Source of the DNA: Candidatus Omnitrophota bacterium
GTDB taxonomy: Bacteria; Omnitrophota; Gorgyraeia; Zapsychrales; Zapsychraceae
DNA: 28,239 nt
NCBI GenBank assembly: GCA_030634235.1
Contig: DAOWBD010000002.1
Location: forward strand, 1 to 28,239
Direction of reading: 5' to 3'
The notes beneath the pieces are model-generated. The model was not told the origin of the DNA. It saw nothing but the letters and a program-made list of their open reading frames with translations, and made no database searches. The position numbers were made by a program, and so were the translations under genes. Below, in pieces: positions 8,285 to 14,296 of this stretch; position 1 is the stretch's first letter, and each line of letters opens with the position of its first letter.

Positions 8285-9423
8285 AGGACGTCATATTCCT
8301 TGATGAACTGCTCGAGCATTTTTGTTCCCCGGACAAGCGATTTGATGTAGATATATTCGTCGTTCGTGTGCGCGGTCCCGTGAGCGCCGAAGCCCGTCGC
8401 GAAGGCCGGGATCCCGTGCTTCTTAAAGAAGGTCATGACGGTTGCCCCTTCGCTGCCTTTGACCGCAGCCTTGCAGCCCATTTTCCTCGCTGTGTTCAAA
8501 TACGTCTTAACGAACGGATGCGCGCGGTCGATCTCATAAGGCTGCTGGAGGTCGTCGATTATGAGCTTGAACCGGTCCGCCTCGCTTGCGACCACGGCGC
8601 GGATCTTCTTCAATATGGTTTTCGGGTCCATGCCGGGAACGAAGCGCGTATCAAGCGCAAACTCGCAGAAGTCGCAGACCATGTTGACCTTCTCGCCGCC
8701 GTGAATGACGCCGACGTTCATCGTCGGCGCGCGCAGCATCGAATGCTTGCAATAGCGCCACTTGACCTTCTTGAGCTTGGTGATGACGCGCGCGGCCGTC
8801 TCGATCGCACTTTCACCGCGCCAATTGTAGGCGCCGTGCGCCTTTTTACCGAAGATCTGAATGCGGGAATGGATCAGCCCCTTCTGCGCGATGATCGCGT
8901 CGAACTCGTCGGAATCCATAACGAGCGCCAGGCGCGGTTTGAGAACCTTGCGCTCAAGGAGCGGAATGATCCCGTAATGGCTTCCAGTCTCCTCGTCGAC
9001 CGTCGCGGCCATGACCACGTCCTTGTCCAGCTTCACCTTATCCTCGACGAGACTGCACATGACCTCCATACAGCTGGCCAGGTTGCCTTTATCATCCGAC
9101 GCGCCGCGACCGTACAATTTCCCGCCGACGACCTGTCCGCCCAGCGGTTTATATTTCCATCCCTTGCCGATCGGCACCGTGTCGAAATGCGGCGTGAGCA
9201 GGAGTGCCTCCTTCGCGGCCTTCGCGCGCGGCAGAGACCCTTTCAATGTCGCGACAATATTAGGGCGCTTCTTCGCGTACGTGTAGGTCTTCACGTGCAG
9301 GCCGAGTGCACGCATATCCTTTTCAATGAACTTCGCGAGCGCCAACTCATTGCCCGGCGGGTTCTCGGAGTTCATGGAAATAACTTTTTTCGTTAATGTG
9401 ATAAGGCGTTGTTTATTAATCAT
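8281..9423 (-). CDS. M20 family metallopeptidase (ArgE/DapE/carboxypeptidase group)
   Basis: The 380-residue protein shows the M20 dizinc centre: H79 in TPHFDTVP with catalytic D81, bridging D110 in GRGASDDKG, general base and metal ligand E144/E145 in DEETGS, D170 in MDSDEF, and the last His in GTAHTNDEY near the C-terminus. An internal lid domain runs from about 185 to 295. These enzymes hydrolyse acyl-amino acids or short peptides; the sequence does not decide between deacylase and dipeptidase. It starts at ATG 9423, overlapping by eight bases a 26-codon ORF upstream, and its end overlaps the next gene by four. It is therefore part of a tight operon with the YdjM-like and DUF3108 genes. 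Confidence 0.93.
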   Translation of the reverse strand: MINKQRLITLTKKVISMNSENPPGNELALAKFIEKDMRALGLHVKTYTYAKKRPNIVATLKGSLPRAKAAKEALLLTPHFDTVPIGKGWKYKPLGGQVVGGKLYGRGASDDKGNLASCMEVMCSLVEDKVKLDKDVVMAATVDEETGSHYGIIPLLERKVLKPRLALVMDSDEFDAIIAQKGLIHSRIQIFGKKAHGAYNWRGESAIETAARVITKLKKVKWRYCKHSMLRAPTMNVGVIHGGEKVNMVCDFCEFALDTRFVPGMDPKTILKKIRAVVASEADRFKLIIDDLQQPYEIDRAHPFVKTYLNTARKMGCKAAVKGSEGATVMTFFKKHGIPAFATGFGAHGTAHTNDEYIYIKSLVRGTKMLEQFIKEYDVL

Positions 9424-9496
9424 AATGTAAATTCACGACGGATCCTGTCTTGGAAATCTGCTCATGGGCCCCTCCGCCCGGCGTGGATCCTCCCAT
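9416..9496 (-). CDS. Candidate 26-residue small ORF coupled to the M20 gene
   Basis: An ATG at 9496 opens a 26-codon frame starting MGGSTPGGGAHEQ and ending VVNLHYD. Its TAA overlaps the M20 peptidase start by eight bases, an arrangement typical of translational coupling. A GTG at 9514 in the same frame would add VAWEFV, with AAAAGGAT upstream. The composition is glycine-rich at the start and not obviously random, but I cannot show conservation. It may be a true small protein, a leader ORF that sets peptidase translation, or chance. Confidence 0.35.
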   Translation of the reverse strand: MGGSTPGGGAHEQISKTGSVVNLHYD

Positions 9497-9530
9497 GACG
9501 AATTCCCAAGCCACCCGCCGTTTTATCCTT

Positions 9531-9833
9531 TTATCTTAAAAAGTCTCTCGCTTTCATCTCGCTGATCGACCGCTTGTAATCGTCGAAATCGACGAACTGA
9601 ATATCCGGCGTCGCTTCATTGATCTTTTGCAGTTTCGGCAGGTGATTGCGAACATTGCGGAACGTGATATATTTGAACTCGGCCTCGCATTTCGGGCATG
9701 CTGTCATGTCCAGCTTCAGGTCCATCGCCTGACAGTTCGCGCATTGGGCAGAAAGGTCACCGTAAATGAGAAGGTGCTGCTTGATCTCATCAATGTTCAT
9801 TTTCTTGTAAACACGGATAAATTTCTGGCTCAT
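9531..9833 (-). CDS. Small zinc-ribbon hypothetical protein
   Basis: The 100-residue protein carries two CxxC pairs (CANC at 31-34 and CPKC at 47-50) spaced as a zinc ribbon, followed by the hydrophilic EFKYITFRNVRNHLPKL and a C-terminal FVDFDDYKRSISEMKARDFLR. I know no named function. An extended -10 (TGATATAAT) lies only about nine bases before the ATG at 9833, with no Shine-Dalgarno sequence. Either the mRNA is leaderless or the true start is the ATG at 9800 (MNIDEIKQHLL), which would leave about 40 bases of leader and keep the zinc ribbon. The gene is followed by the candidate small ORF and M20 gene about 35 bases later. Confidence 0.75.
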   Translation of the reverse strand: MSQKFIRVYKKMNIDEIKQHLLIYGDLSAQCANCQAMDLKLDMTACPKCEAEFKYITFRNVRNHLPKLQKINEATPDIQFVDFDDYKRSISEMKARDFLR

Positions 9834-9841
9834 AGAAGGTT

Positions 9842-9850
9842 ATTATATCA
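9842..9850 (-). promoter_or_regulatory. Extended -10 promoter element of the zinc-ribbon gene
   Basis: Minus strand TGATATAAT combines a TG extension with a perfect -10 (9842..9847). A -35 is poor (TGTGAC at 16 bases). The predicted start falls within a few bases of the annotated ATG. Confidence 0.5.
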
Positions 9851-9887
9851 CAAGAAAATCGCAGTCACAGTTAACTTTAGTGATTTT

Positions 9888-9954
9888 GACCAAACTGACC
9901 CCGGAGGTCAGTTTGGTCCAGACATCCTAAACTGACCTCCGGGGTCAGTTTAGG
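9888..9954. repeat. Pair of perfect palindromes that are inverted copies of each other
   Basis: Palindrome 1 (9888..9918) has 13-base arms GACCAAACTGACC and GGTCAGTTTGGTC with loop CCGGA. Palindrome 2 (9926..9954) has 12-base arms CCTAAACTGACC and GGTCAGTTTAGG with loop TCCGG, the complement of the first loop. Either each folds alone or the two pair with one another. The same AAACTGACCCCGG unit occurs at 1810..1822, so this is a dispersed REP-like family. Confidence 0.8.
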
Positions 9955-9965
9955 GGGTCTGTTTA

Positions 9966-10185
9966 AGCGAGTAGGAGGTAGCCGATTAATTCGGCTACCG
10001 TCCTCTCACACCACCGTACGTACCGTTCGGTATACGGCGGTTCGTATTCCTCAGACCGGAGCTTTGCCGCCGACTTCCTTCAGATTCCACCTCACGGTGG
10101 ACACCCTTGTCTTAAGCTAACGGTTGGCACTATCAACCCACGTATCGGTCTTTCACCGACTAGTAAACGCCCATGCTGGGCGCAC
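9966..10185 (-). mobile_element. Group IIC intron relic with domain I to domain V internal deletion
   Basis: Minus strand begins at 10185 with GTGCGCCCAGCATGGGCG, a typical group II 5' end, and runs through domain I marks (AAGGGTGTCC, GGAATCTGAAGGAAG, CCGGTCTGAGGAAYACGAAC). At 10040..10043 it jumps to domain V (GAACCGCCGTATACC, GAACGGTACGTACGGTGG, TGTGAGAGG) and domain VI (arms 9977..9985 and 9991..9999). From memory this domain V matches the Oceanobacillus iheyensis IIC intron. The reverse transcriptase ORF, the rest of domain I and domains II-IV are gone, and the join lies at a shared GAAC, suggesting a microhomology deletion. Its 5' end abuts an intrinsic terminator, the insertion habit of class C introns. 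The 3' end is approximate. Confidence 0.88.
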
Positions 10186-10189
10186 ATAT

Positions 10190-10225
10190 AAAAAAGGCAA
10201 CCCAAATGAATGGATTGCCTTTTTT
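10190..10225 (-). terminator. Intrinsic terminator, target of the intron insertion
   Basis: The stem GGCAA plus a CCA/TGG extension closes a 6-base loop, with A-runs on one side and TTTTTT on the other, so it can work in both directions. On the minus strand it ends the fragmentary gene at 10250 and is followed by ATAT and then the intron's GTGCG. Confidence 0.85.
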
Positions 10226-10249
10226 AGCAATAGTAAGATTACGTGTGGA

Positions 10250-10564
10250 TTAAACGAGCGCCTCAGCCTCGTCGTAGTCCTCGATCGTGAAATAGTCAAT
10301 ACGTCTCATCGGATCAAAACTCCGATTCAGGCTTAGATCAAAGTCGCCGTCATCGTCAACCAGATCTCCAAGAAGCAACGGCGTCATGTTGATCACAGGC
10401 GTAATATTGATAATGACCGGCAGGAACCCGTCGATCTTCATGTTGTAGATGGGCTGCTGTGGCAGCGGCAACGGAATACCGTTGCCGTCACGCCTGATCT
10501 GCAAGTCCAGCAATTCCGGATTAAGATCAATACCACCGACGGGCGAGGAAAATCCGGTGCTCTA
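10250..10564 (-). pseudogene. C-terminal fragment of a lost larger gene
   Basis: The frame ending at 10250 reads, from just after a TAG at 10562..10564, STGFSSPVGGIDLNPELLDLQ and continues with GIPLPLPQQP, KIDGFLPVIINITPV and an acidic tail DYDEAEALV. The only in-frame ATG at 10513 would start inside this segment. I remember similar GGIDLNP ... DGFxPVI tails at the C-termini of large hypothetical proteins in Omnitrophota-like genomes; this is recollection, not a search. An upstream segment in another frame (LMGILRQGSILALT, about 10561..10605) would join it after a two-base shift. The fragment keeps its terminator but has no start or promoter, so I take it as a decayed remnant. Confidence 0.6.
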
Positions 10565-10646
10565 GTAAGTGCCAGTATTGATCCTTGTCGCAAGATGCCC
10601 ATCAAATAATTCTTAGGCCAAGACTGGACAGAATAGGACATGTATT

Positions 10647-11678
10647 TCAGGCTACAGCGTCGGCAAGTTTAAGGACTAGCCGCTCGGAGGCCTCCCAGCC
10701 CATGCAGGGGTCGGTGATCGATTTGCCATAGGTTTGCTCGCTCGTGCTTTGAGCGCCTTCAACCAGATAGCTCTCGATCATAAGCCCCTTGACCGTACCG
10801 CGCAGCTCGTCCGACTTTTTTAAGCTCCCCATTATTTCCATCGCAATGCGTGGTTGCTCGGTGAATTTCTTGTCCGAGTTGGCATGATTGGTGTCGACAA
10901 TAATTGTGGAGTTCTCAAAGCCGCGTTTCAGATACATTTCGGTCAGTTTCATCATGTCCTCATAATGATAATTCGGAATGCTCTTGCCCTGTTGATCCAT
11001 CGCACCCCGTAAAATACAATGCGCCAGCGGATTACCCGGCGTTTTGACCTCCCAATCATGGTAAATAAAAACATGCGGGCTCTGAGCCGCCTGAACGGAA
11101 TTAAGCATGACGGTCAGATCGCCGCTTGTCGGGTTTTTCATCCCGACAGGAATATCCAAACCGCTGACCGTCAGCCGATGCTGCTGGTTCTCGACGGACC
11201 GCGCGCCAATCGCAACATAACTCAGGACGTCAGCCAAGTAGGGATAGTTACCCGGATAAAGCATCTCGTCCGCAGCTGGCAAATGTGTCTCGCGCAATAC
11301 ACGCAGGTGCATCTTGCGAATCGCCTTGAGACCCGCAACAATATCCGGTTCCTCGGTCGGAATAGGCTGATGCGCCATTCCTTTGTAACCCTGACCGGTT
11401 GTCCGGGGCTTATTCGTGTAGATCCTCGGCACAAGGACTATCTTCTCGGCAACCTTCTCCTGAAGCGCGGCCAGCTTGCCGACATATTCGCAAACCGAAT
11501 CTTCACTGTCTGCGGAACATGGCCCGATGATCAATAAAAACTTATTGTTCTCCCCCGTGAAAATACCTTCGATGGCCCGGTCGCGCTCAACCTTGATACT
11601 CTTGAGATCCTCGCTCAACGGCATCTCGGAAAGGATCTCGGCAACATTAGGAATTTTTTGTACATACTCAAAGCTCAT
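10647..11678 (-). CDS. aroF: 3-deoxy-7-phosphoheptulonate synthase, class I AroFGH type
   Basis: DAHP synthase joins phosphoenolpyruvate and erythrose 4-phosphate, the first step of the shikimate pathway. The 343-residue protein has the metal-binding Cys in LIIGPCSADSEDS (C54), the substrate loop PRTTGQGYKGM, NPTSGDLTVM, and DTNHANSDK, with the C-terminal SITDPCMGWEASERL of the AroF/G/H class. Which feedback type (Phe, Tyr or Trp) cannot be read from sequence, so aroF is a class label. I use the ATG at 11678, which has GGAGAG eight bases upstream; the longer frame to 11741 would span the promoter. Its location between two trp blocks fits supply of chorismate. Confidence 0.95.
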   Translation of the reverse strand: MSFEYVQKIPNVAEILSEMPLSEDLKSIKVERDRAIEGIFTGENNKFLLIIGPCSADSEDSVCEYVGKLAALQEKVAEKIVLVPRIYTNKPRTTGQGYKGMAHQPIPTEEPDIVAGLKAIRKMHLRVLRETHLPAADEMLYPGNYPYLADVLSYVAIGARSVENQQHRLTVSGLDIPVGMKNPTSGDLTVMLNSVQAAQSPHVFIYHDWEVKTPGNPLAHCILRGAMDQQGKSIPNYHYEDMMKLTEMYLKRGFENSTIIVDTNHANSDKKFTEQPRIAMEIMGSLKKSDELRGTVKGLMIESYLVEGAQSTSEQTYGKSITDPCMGWEASERLVLKLADAVA

Positions 11679-11719
11679 AGTCTCTCCGTAACTCTTAATG
11701 ATAATTATTAAAACGGTGC

Positions 11720-11748
11720 ATTGTACACTGATTTTAACCAACTCTCAA
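11720..11748 (-). promoter_or_regulatory. Promoter of the DAHP synthase gene
   Basis: Minus strand TTGAGA (11743..11748) and TACAAT (11720..11725) are 17 bases apart. The expected start near 11713 leaves a leader of about 35 bases with the GGAGAG site. Just upstream a 12-base tandem (TGTGAGTTTTAG twice, 11750..11773) duplicates the stop region of the preceding gene. Confidence 0.75.
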
Positions 11749-11761
11749 GCTAAAACTCACA

Positions 11762-12085
11762 CTAAAACTCACATGAAGCACTGGGACGTTTGTAGCCGCA
11801 ATTTTGATCACCATTCCAGGAAATATGCAGGATCTCGCGAATGGGAACACATTTAAAGGCCCGTCCGCTCTTCGTTTTGCGTATTCCGAAGCGCGTTTCG
11901 TAAACCGCACAGGCATACGTTCCTTTGCTTATTTCAACCAGATGTTCACAAGGATCACCTCCCGTAATCCCGCAACATGACCCGCAGGACCGGCACCGAT
12001 CTTCCCATTCTTTCTGTTGCCGCTCCTGTAGGAGCTGATATTCCTCATCATCTGAACCGAGTGTTTTCAGGTCTGACTTATTCAT
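11762..12085 (-). CDS. Cysteine-cluster protein (YkgJ/UPF0153-like)
   Basis: The 107-residue protein has a metal-binding type cluster: CRSCGSCCG, then DPCEHL, YACAVYETRFG, FKCVPIREI and NCGYKR. The CxxCxxCCG start with later spaced cysteines resembles the YkgJ/UPF0153 zinc- or iron-chelating family, but is shorter and partly different. The function of that family is not settled. It overlaps the end of the upstream HEPN-like gene by eight bases, so both are probably translated together and governed by the riboswitch. It ends in TAG inside a 12-base tandem duplication. Confidence 0.75.
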   Translation of the reverse strand: MNKSDLKTLGSDDEEYQLLQERQQKEWEDRCRSCGSCCGITGGDPCEHLVEISKGTYACAVYETRFGIRKTKSGRAFKCVPIREILHISWNGDQNCGYKRPSASCEF

Positions 12086-12563
12086 CTTTGAGCAGGCCTT
12101 TTAGCTTATGGACATTGGGGTGCAAGAGCTCGGGGTTGGCCGTTTCGAGAAATGCCGAAAAGAGCTGGCAGACCGACGGAACAACCTTTGCGATATTCCA
12201 CAATTTCTCGCCCTTCTCAACTTCCAGGCGCTTGTAGCTTAAATGAACCACTTCCCGGCTGCGCCTGCGGTGAAATTTCCTGAAATATTTATCATACGAC
12301 GGGCGTAATTTCTTCCATTTCTTGATATCATCGATAAAATGGATCACCGAGGCATCATCCGCTTTCCGGGGCGGTTTATAGAAGAAATCGAGGATCAGGC
12401 AGGTATGGATGATAAATGATTCAAGAAGCGCGCTGTACACATACTGGTCATTGACCCCTTTACCCAAAAGCTTGCTAAGGCCAAAAAACATGTTGAATTC
12501 ATAGTATAAATGTTCCCCGGAAAAAGCTAATAAATGCTCTTTTTTGATCTTTTGGCTATTCAT
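12078..12563 (-). CDS. Uncharacterised helical protein, possibly HEPN-like, riboswitch-controlled
   Basis: I use the ATG at 12563, giving 161 residues starting MNSQKIKKEHLLAF; the longer frame to 12653 starts inside the terminator hairpin and is not credible. The protein looks all-helical: a segment YVYSALLESFIIHTCLILDFFY (residues 41-62) and then RRRSREVVHLSYKRLE (100-114). An Arg followed five residues later by His (RSREVVH) next to such helices recalls the Rx4-6H motif of HEPN RNases and a common family of unknown proteins with AHLTY. I regard this as a hint only. It lies downstream of a c-di-GMP-type riboswitch and a terminator and overlaps the cysteine-cluster gene. Confidence 0.7.
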   Translation of the reverse strand: MNSQKIKKEHLLAFSGEHLYYEFNMFFGLSKLLGKGVNDQYVYSALLESFIIHTCLILDFFYKPPRKADDASVIHFIDDIKKWKKLRPSYDKYFRKFHRRRSREVVHLSYKRLEVEKGEKLWNIAKVVPSVCQLFSAFLETANPELLHPNVHKLKGLLKDE

Positions 12564-12624
12564 CGTTATCTTTCGTATTTCCAAGTAGTTACGACAGATT
12601 CGGCAAGAAATGGCAATTATACAC

Positions 12625-12661
12625 AAAAAAACTCTTCTTTGGAACCTTTCCAAAAGAAGAG
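12625..12661 (-). terminator. Intrinsic terminator at the riboswitch expression platform
   Basis: Minus strand CTCTTCTTTTGGAA (12648..12661) pairs with TTCCAAAGAAGAG (12632..12644) across a three-base AGG loop with one bulged T, followed by TTTTTTT (12625..12631). It begins five or six bases after the outer riboswitch helix and lies 62 bases before the ATG of the next gene, exactly where a termination switch should be. It would also end transcripts reading through from trpF. Confidence 0.85.
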
Positions 12662-12666
12662 AAAAA

Positions 12667-12845
12667 TAAGCCGATAAAGGAGGATGTCTCCCTCACCGCA
12701 CTTCGGCAACTCAGCCACCATCTCGCCATCAACCAGTTTTATGTCTTAGGTGCCCAATCGTCTCTAAGGGCCTTTTAGGTATCAGACAACTTAGGTCTGT
12801 AGTTTTGTGCCCCCAGGTTTCCCTGGGTTTACCTTTATCGGCTTA
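12667..12845 (-). ncRNA. c-di-GMP-I (GEMM-I) type riboswitch with enlarged P3
   Basis: The minus-strand RNA shows the GEMM-I order: GGTAAACC, a P2 hairpin CCCAGG-GAAA-CCTGGG (12812..12827), then GGGGGCACAAAACTACAGA, the CCTAAG half of an 11-base tetraloop receptor (12790..12795), a long insertion, then GATGGTGGCTGAG and GTTGCCGAAG (12701..12724). These align with AAACC, GAAA, GACGCAAAGC, CCTAA(G), ATGG and GGTTGCCGAA of the family. The base aligned with the c-di-GMP-contacting G20 is G, favouring c-di-GMP over cGAMP. A perfect 14-base outer helix (12667..12680 with 12832..12845) closes the element. A promoter starts transcription at its 5' edge and a terminator follows. Confidence 0.75.
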
Positions 12846-12850
12846 CTGTA

Positions 12851-12879
12851 AGGATAGCACATTTCTCAACAATTTTCAA
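12851..12879 (-). promoter_or_regulatory. Promoter of the riboswitch operon
   Basis: Minus strand TTGAAA (12874..12879) and TATCCT (12851..12856) are 17 bases apart. The start is predicted at about 12845, the first base of the outer riboswitch helix. The promoter sits 21 bases beyond the trpF stop. Confidence 0.75.
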
Positions 12880-12899
12880 GGGACTGAAGTCATCTATTT

Positions 12900-13520
12900 T
12901 CAACGACTTACAAAATTTACAGCATCAAAGAAACTCCGGATCAGACGCGGATTCTTAATCCCCGGAGCCTTCTCCACCCCGCTTGAAACATCGATCGCAA
13001 AGGGTTTTGTTGCCTCCAGAGCCTCCCGGACATTTTCGGCGCTGAGGCCACCCGATAAGATCACGGGCTTCTCAATTTTATTCTCCTTGAGAAGGTCCCA
13101 GTTAAAGATTTTTCCGGTTCCCCCGGCAATCCCATCCTGGTATGTATCAAATAGGTAGGCATCCACTTTATATTTCATGATCTCTTCCGCAGGAAAAAAT
13201 TCCCCGATACGGAAGGCCTTGATAACCTTAAAGTCCGTAAACCGCTTGCAATAAACCGCTTTTTCCTCTCCGTGGAACTGGACCGTGCTGATACGGGTAA
13301 ACTTACAGATATCCCGTACGGCCCGCTCCGATTGGTCGACAAACACGCCGACCGGCGTCACGAATGGCGGTAGCTGTTCAATGATTTTCCTTGCCCGGCT
13401 TGGCGAAATATACCGCGGGCTCTTTTTTGTAAACACAAATCCTAACGCCCACGCCCCATAATAGACCGCCTTTGAGGCATCTTCACTATTCGTTATTCCG
13501 CACACTTTAACTCTTACCAT
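12900..13520 (-). CDS. trpF: Phosphoribosylanthranilate isomerase
   Basis: TrpF converts N-(5-phosphoribosyl)anthranilate to the enol deoxyribulose form. The 206-residue TIM barrel starts VRVKVCGIT with the general-base Cys (C8) and continues with GALGFVF-like WALGFVFTKKSPRYIS, VGVFVDQ, TVQFHGEE, the general-acid Asp in AYLFDTYQDGIAGGTGK, LSGGLSAENV and the phosphate-binding AIDVSSGVE. Length and motifs are complete. It overlaps trpC by 14 bases and is the last gene of the trpGDCF block; a new promoter lies directly downstream. Confidence 0.96.
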   Translation of the reverse strand: MVRVKVCGITNSEDASKAVYYGAWALGFVFTKKSPRYISPSRARKIIEQLPPFVTPVGVFVDQSERAVRDICKFTRISTVQFHGEEKAVYCKRFTDFKVIKAFRIGEFFPAEEIMKYKVDAYLFDTYQDGIAGGTGKIFNWDLLKENKIEKPVILSGGLSAENVREALEATKPFAIDVSSGVEKAPGIKNPRLIRSFFDAVNFVSR

Positions 13521-14292
13521 AGAGCACTTCCTTTACTTTTTTTCCGATATTTTGTTCCCGCATGAACGTCTCTCCGATAAGCACGCCATGGGCTCCGATT
13601 TCTTTTAACGCCTTGATCTGCGAATATTTTTTGAATCCGCTTTCGCCGATGATTACTTTTCCTTCCGGGATCTGCGGAATGAGGCGATTGCAGATCTGCA
13701 TATCGACGACAAAGGCATGCAGGTCCCGGTTATTCACACCGATGATCTGTGCACCCGCCGCGCAAGCGCGCTTGAGCTCAGATTCATTATGGATCTCAAC
13801 AAGACAGTCAAGGCCAAAAGAGTGCGCCGTGTCGATCAATGCTTTGAGTTTCGCGTCATCCAATATCGCTACGATCAACAGAATCGCATGCGCGCCGTTT
13901 GCTAATGCTTCGTAAATCTGCCCCTCATCAATAATAAAATCTTTAGCCAGAACCGGGAGGTTAACAACCTCGCTGACCTGTTTGATACATTCCGGTTTTC
14001 CGAGAAAATATTTATCCTCAGTCAAAACAGAAATAGCCGCCGCGTGATTTTCCGCGTAAGTTTTAGCGATCGCAACGGGATCAAAATCCTCACGGATCAG
14101 CCCCTTTGACGGCGACGCTTTTTTGATCTCAGCGATCAATTTGATCTGCCCCGGCCCGTCGATCATGTCACGAAACCAATGCGGCCGCGCGCATTCTCTC
14201 GCCTTCCATTTCAGTGAAAAATAAAAGTCGCGCTTTTCCTTGTTAAGGGCACGCTTGTAATCCAGGATGTTCGTTAAAAAAGCCTCTGTCAT
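13507..14292 (-). CDS. trpC: Indole-3-glycerol phosphate synthase
   Basis: TrpC closes the indole ring with loss of CO2. The 261 residues contain the IGPS signatures: LIAEIKKASPSKGLIREDFDP (catalytic lysine K in EIKKASPS), AAAISVLTEDKYFLG, PVLAKDFIIDEGQIYEA (general-acid lysine), LVEIHNESEL, IGVNNRDLH and GESGFKKYSQI. It is a stand-alone trpC, not the trpC-trpF fusion of enterobacteria. It starts four bases after trpD and overlaps trpF by 14 bases. Confidence 0.97.
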   Translation of the reverse strand: MTEAFLTNILDYKRALNKEKRDFYFSLKWKARECARPHWFRDMIDGPGQIKLIAEIKKASPSKGLIREDFDPVAIAKTYAENHAAAISVLTEDKYFLGKPECIKQVSEVVNLPVLAKDFIIDEGQIYEALANGAHAILLIVAILDDAKLKALIDTAHSFGLDCLVEIHNESELKRACAAGAQIIGVNNRDLHAFVVDMQICNRLIPQIPEGKVIIGESGFKKYSQIKALKEIGAHGVLIGETFMREQNIGKKVKEVLYGKS

Positions 14293-14296
14293 TAGA

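Noticed and set aside
8368..9396. Long plus-strand frame of 342 codons opposite the M20 gene, and a 310-codon one at 18030..18962 opposite prfA.
   Set aside because: Both are mirror frames of well recognised genes with Arg/Leu/Asp-heavy composition and no recognisable motif.
12564..12653. Upstream extension of the HEPN-like gene to ATG 12653.
   Set aside because: It would begin inside the terminator hairpin and include no ribosome site; the ATG at 12563 is preferred.
12701..12724. Minus-strand GGTGGCTGAGTTGCCGAAG looks like the D-arm of a serine tRNA.
   Set aside because: No anticodon arm, variable arm, T-arm or acceptor stem follows, and the segment fits the riboswitch 3' core.
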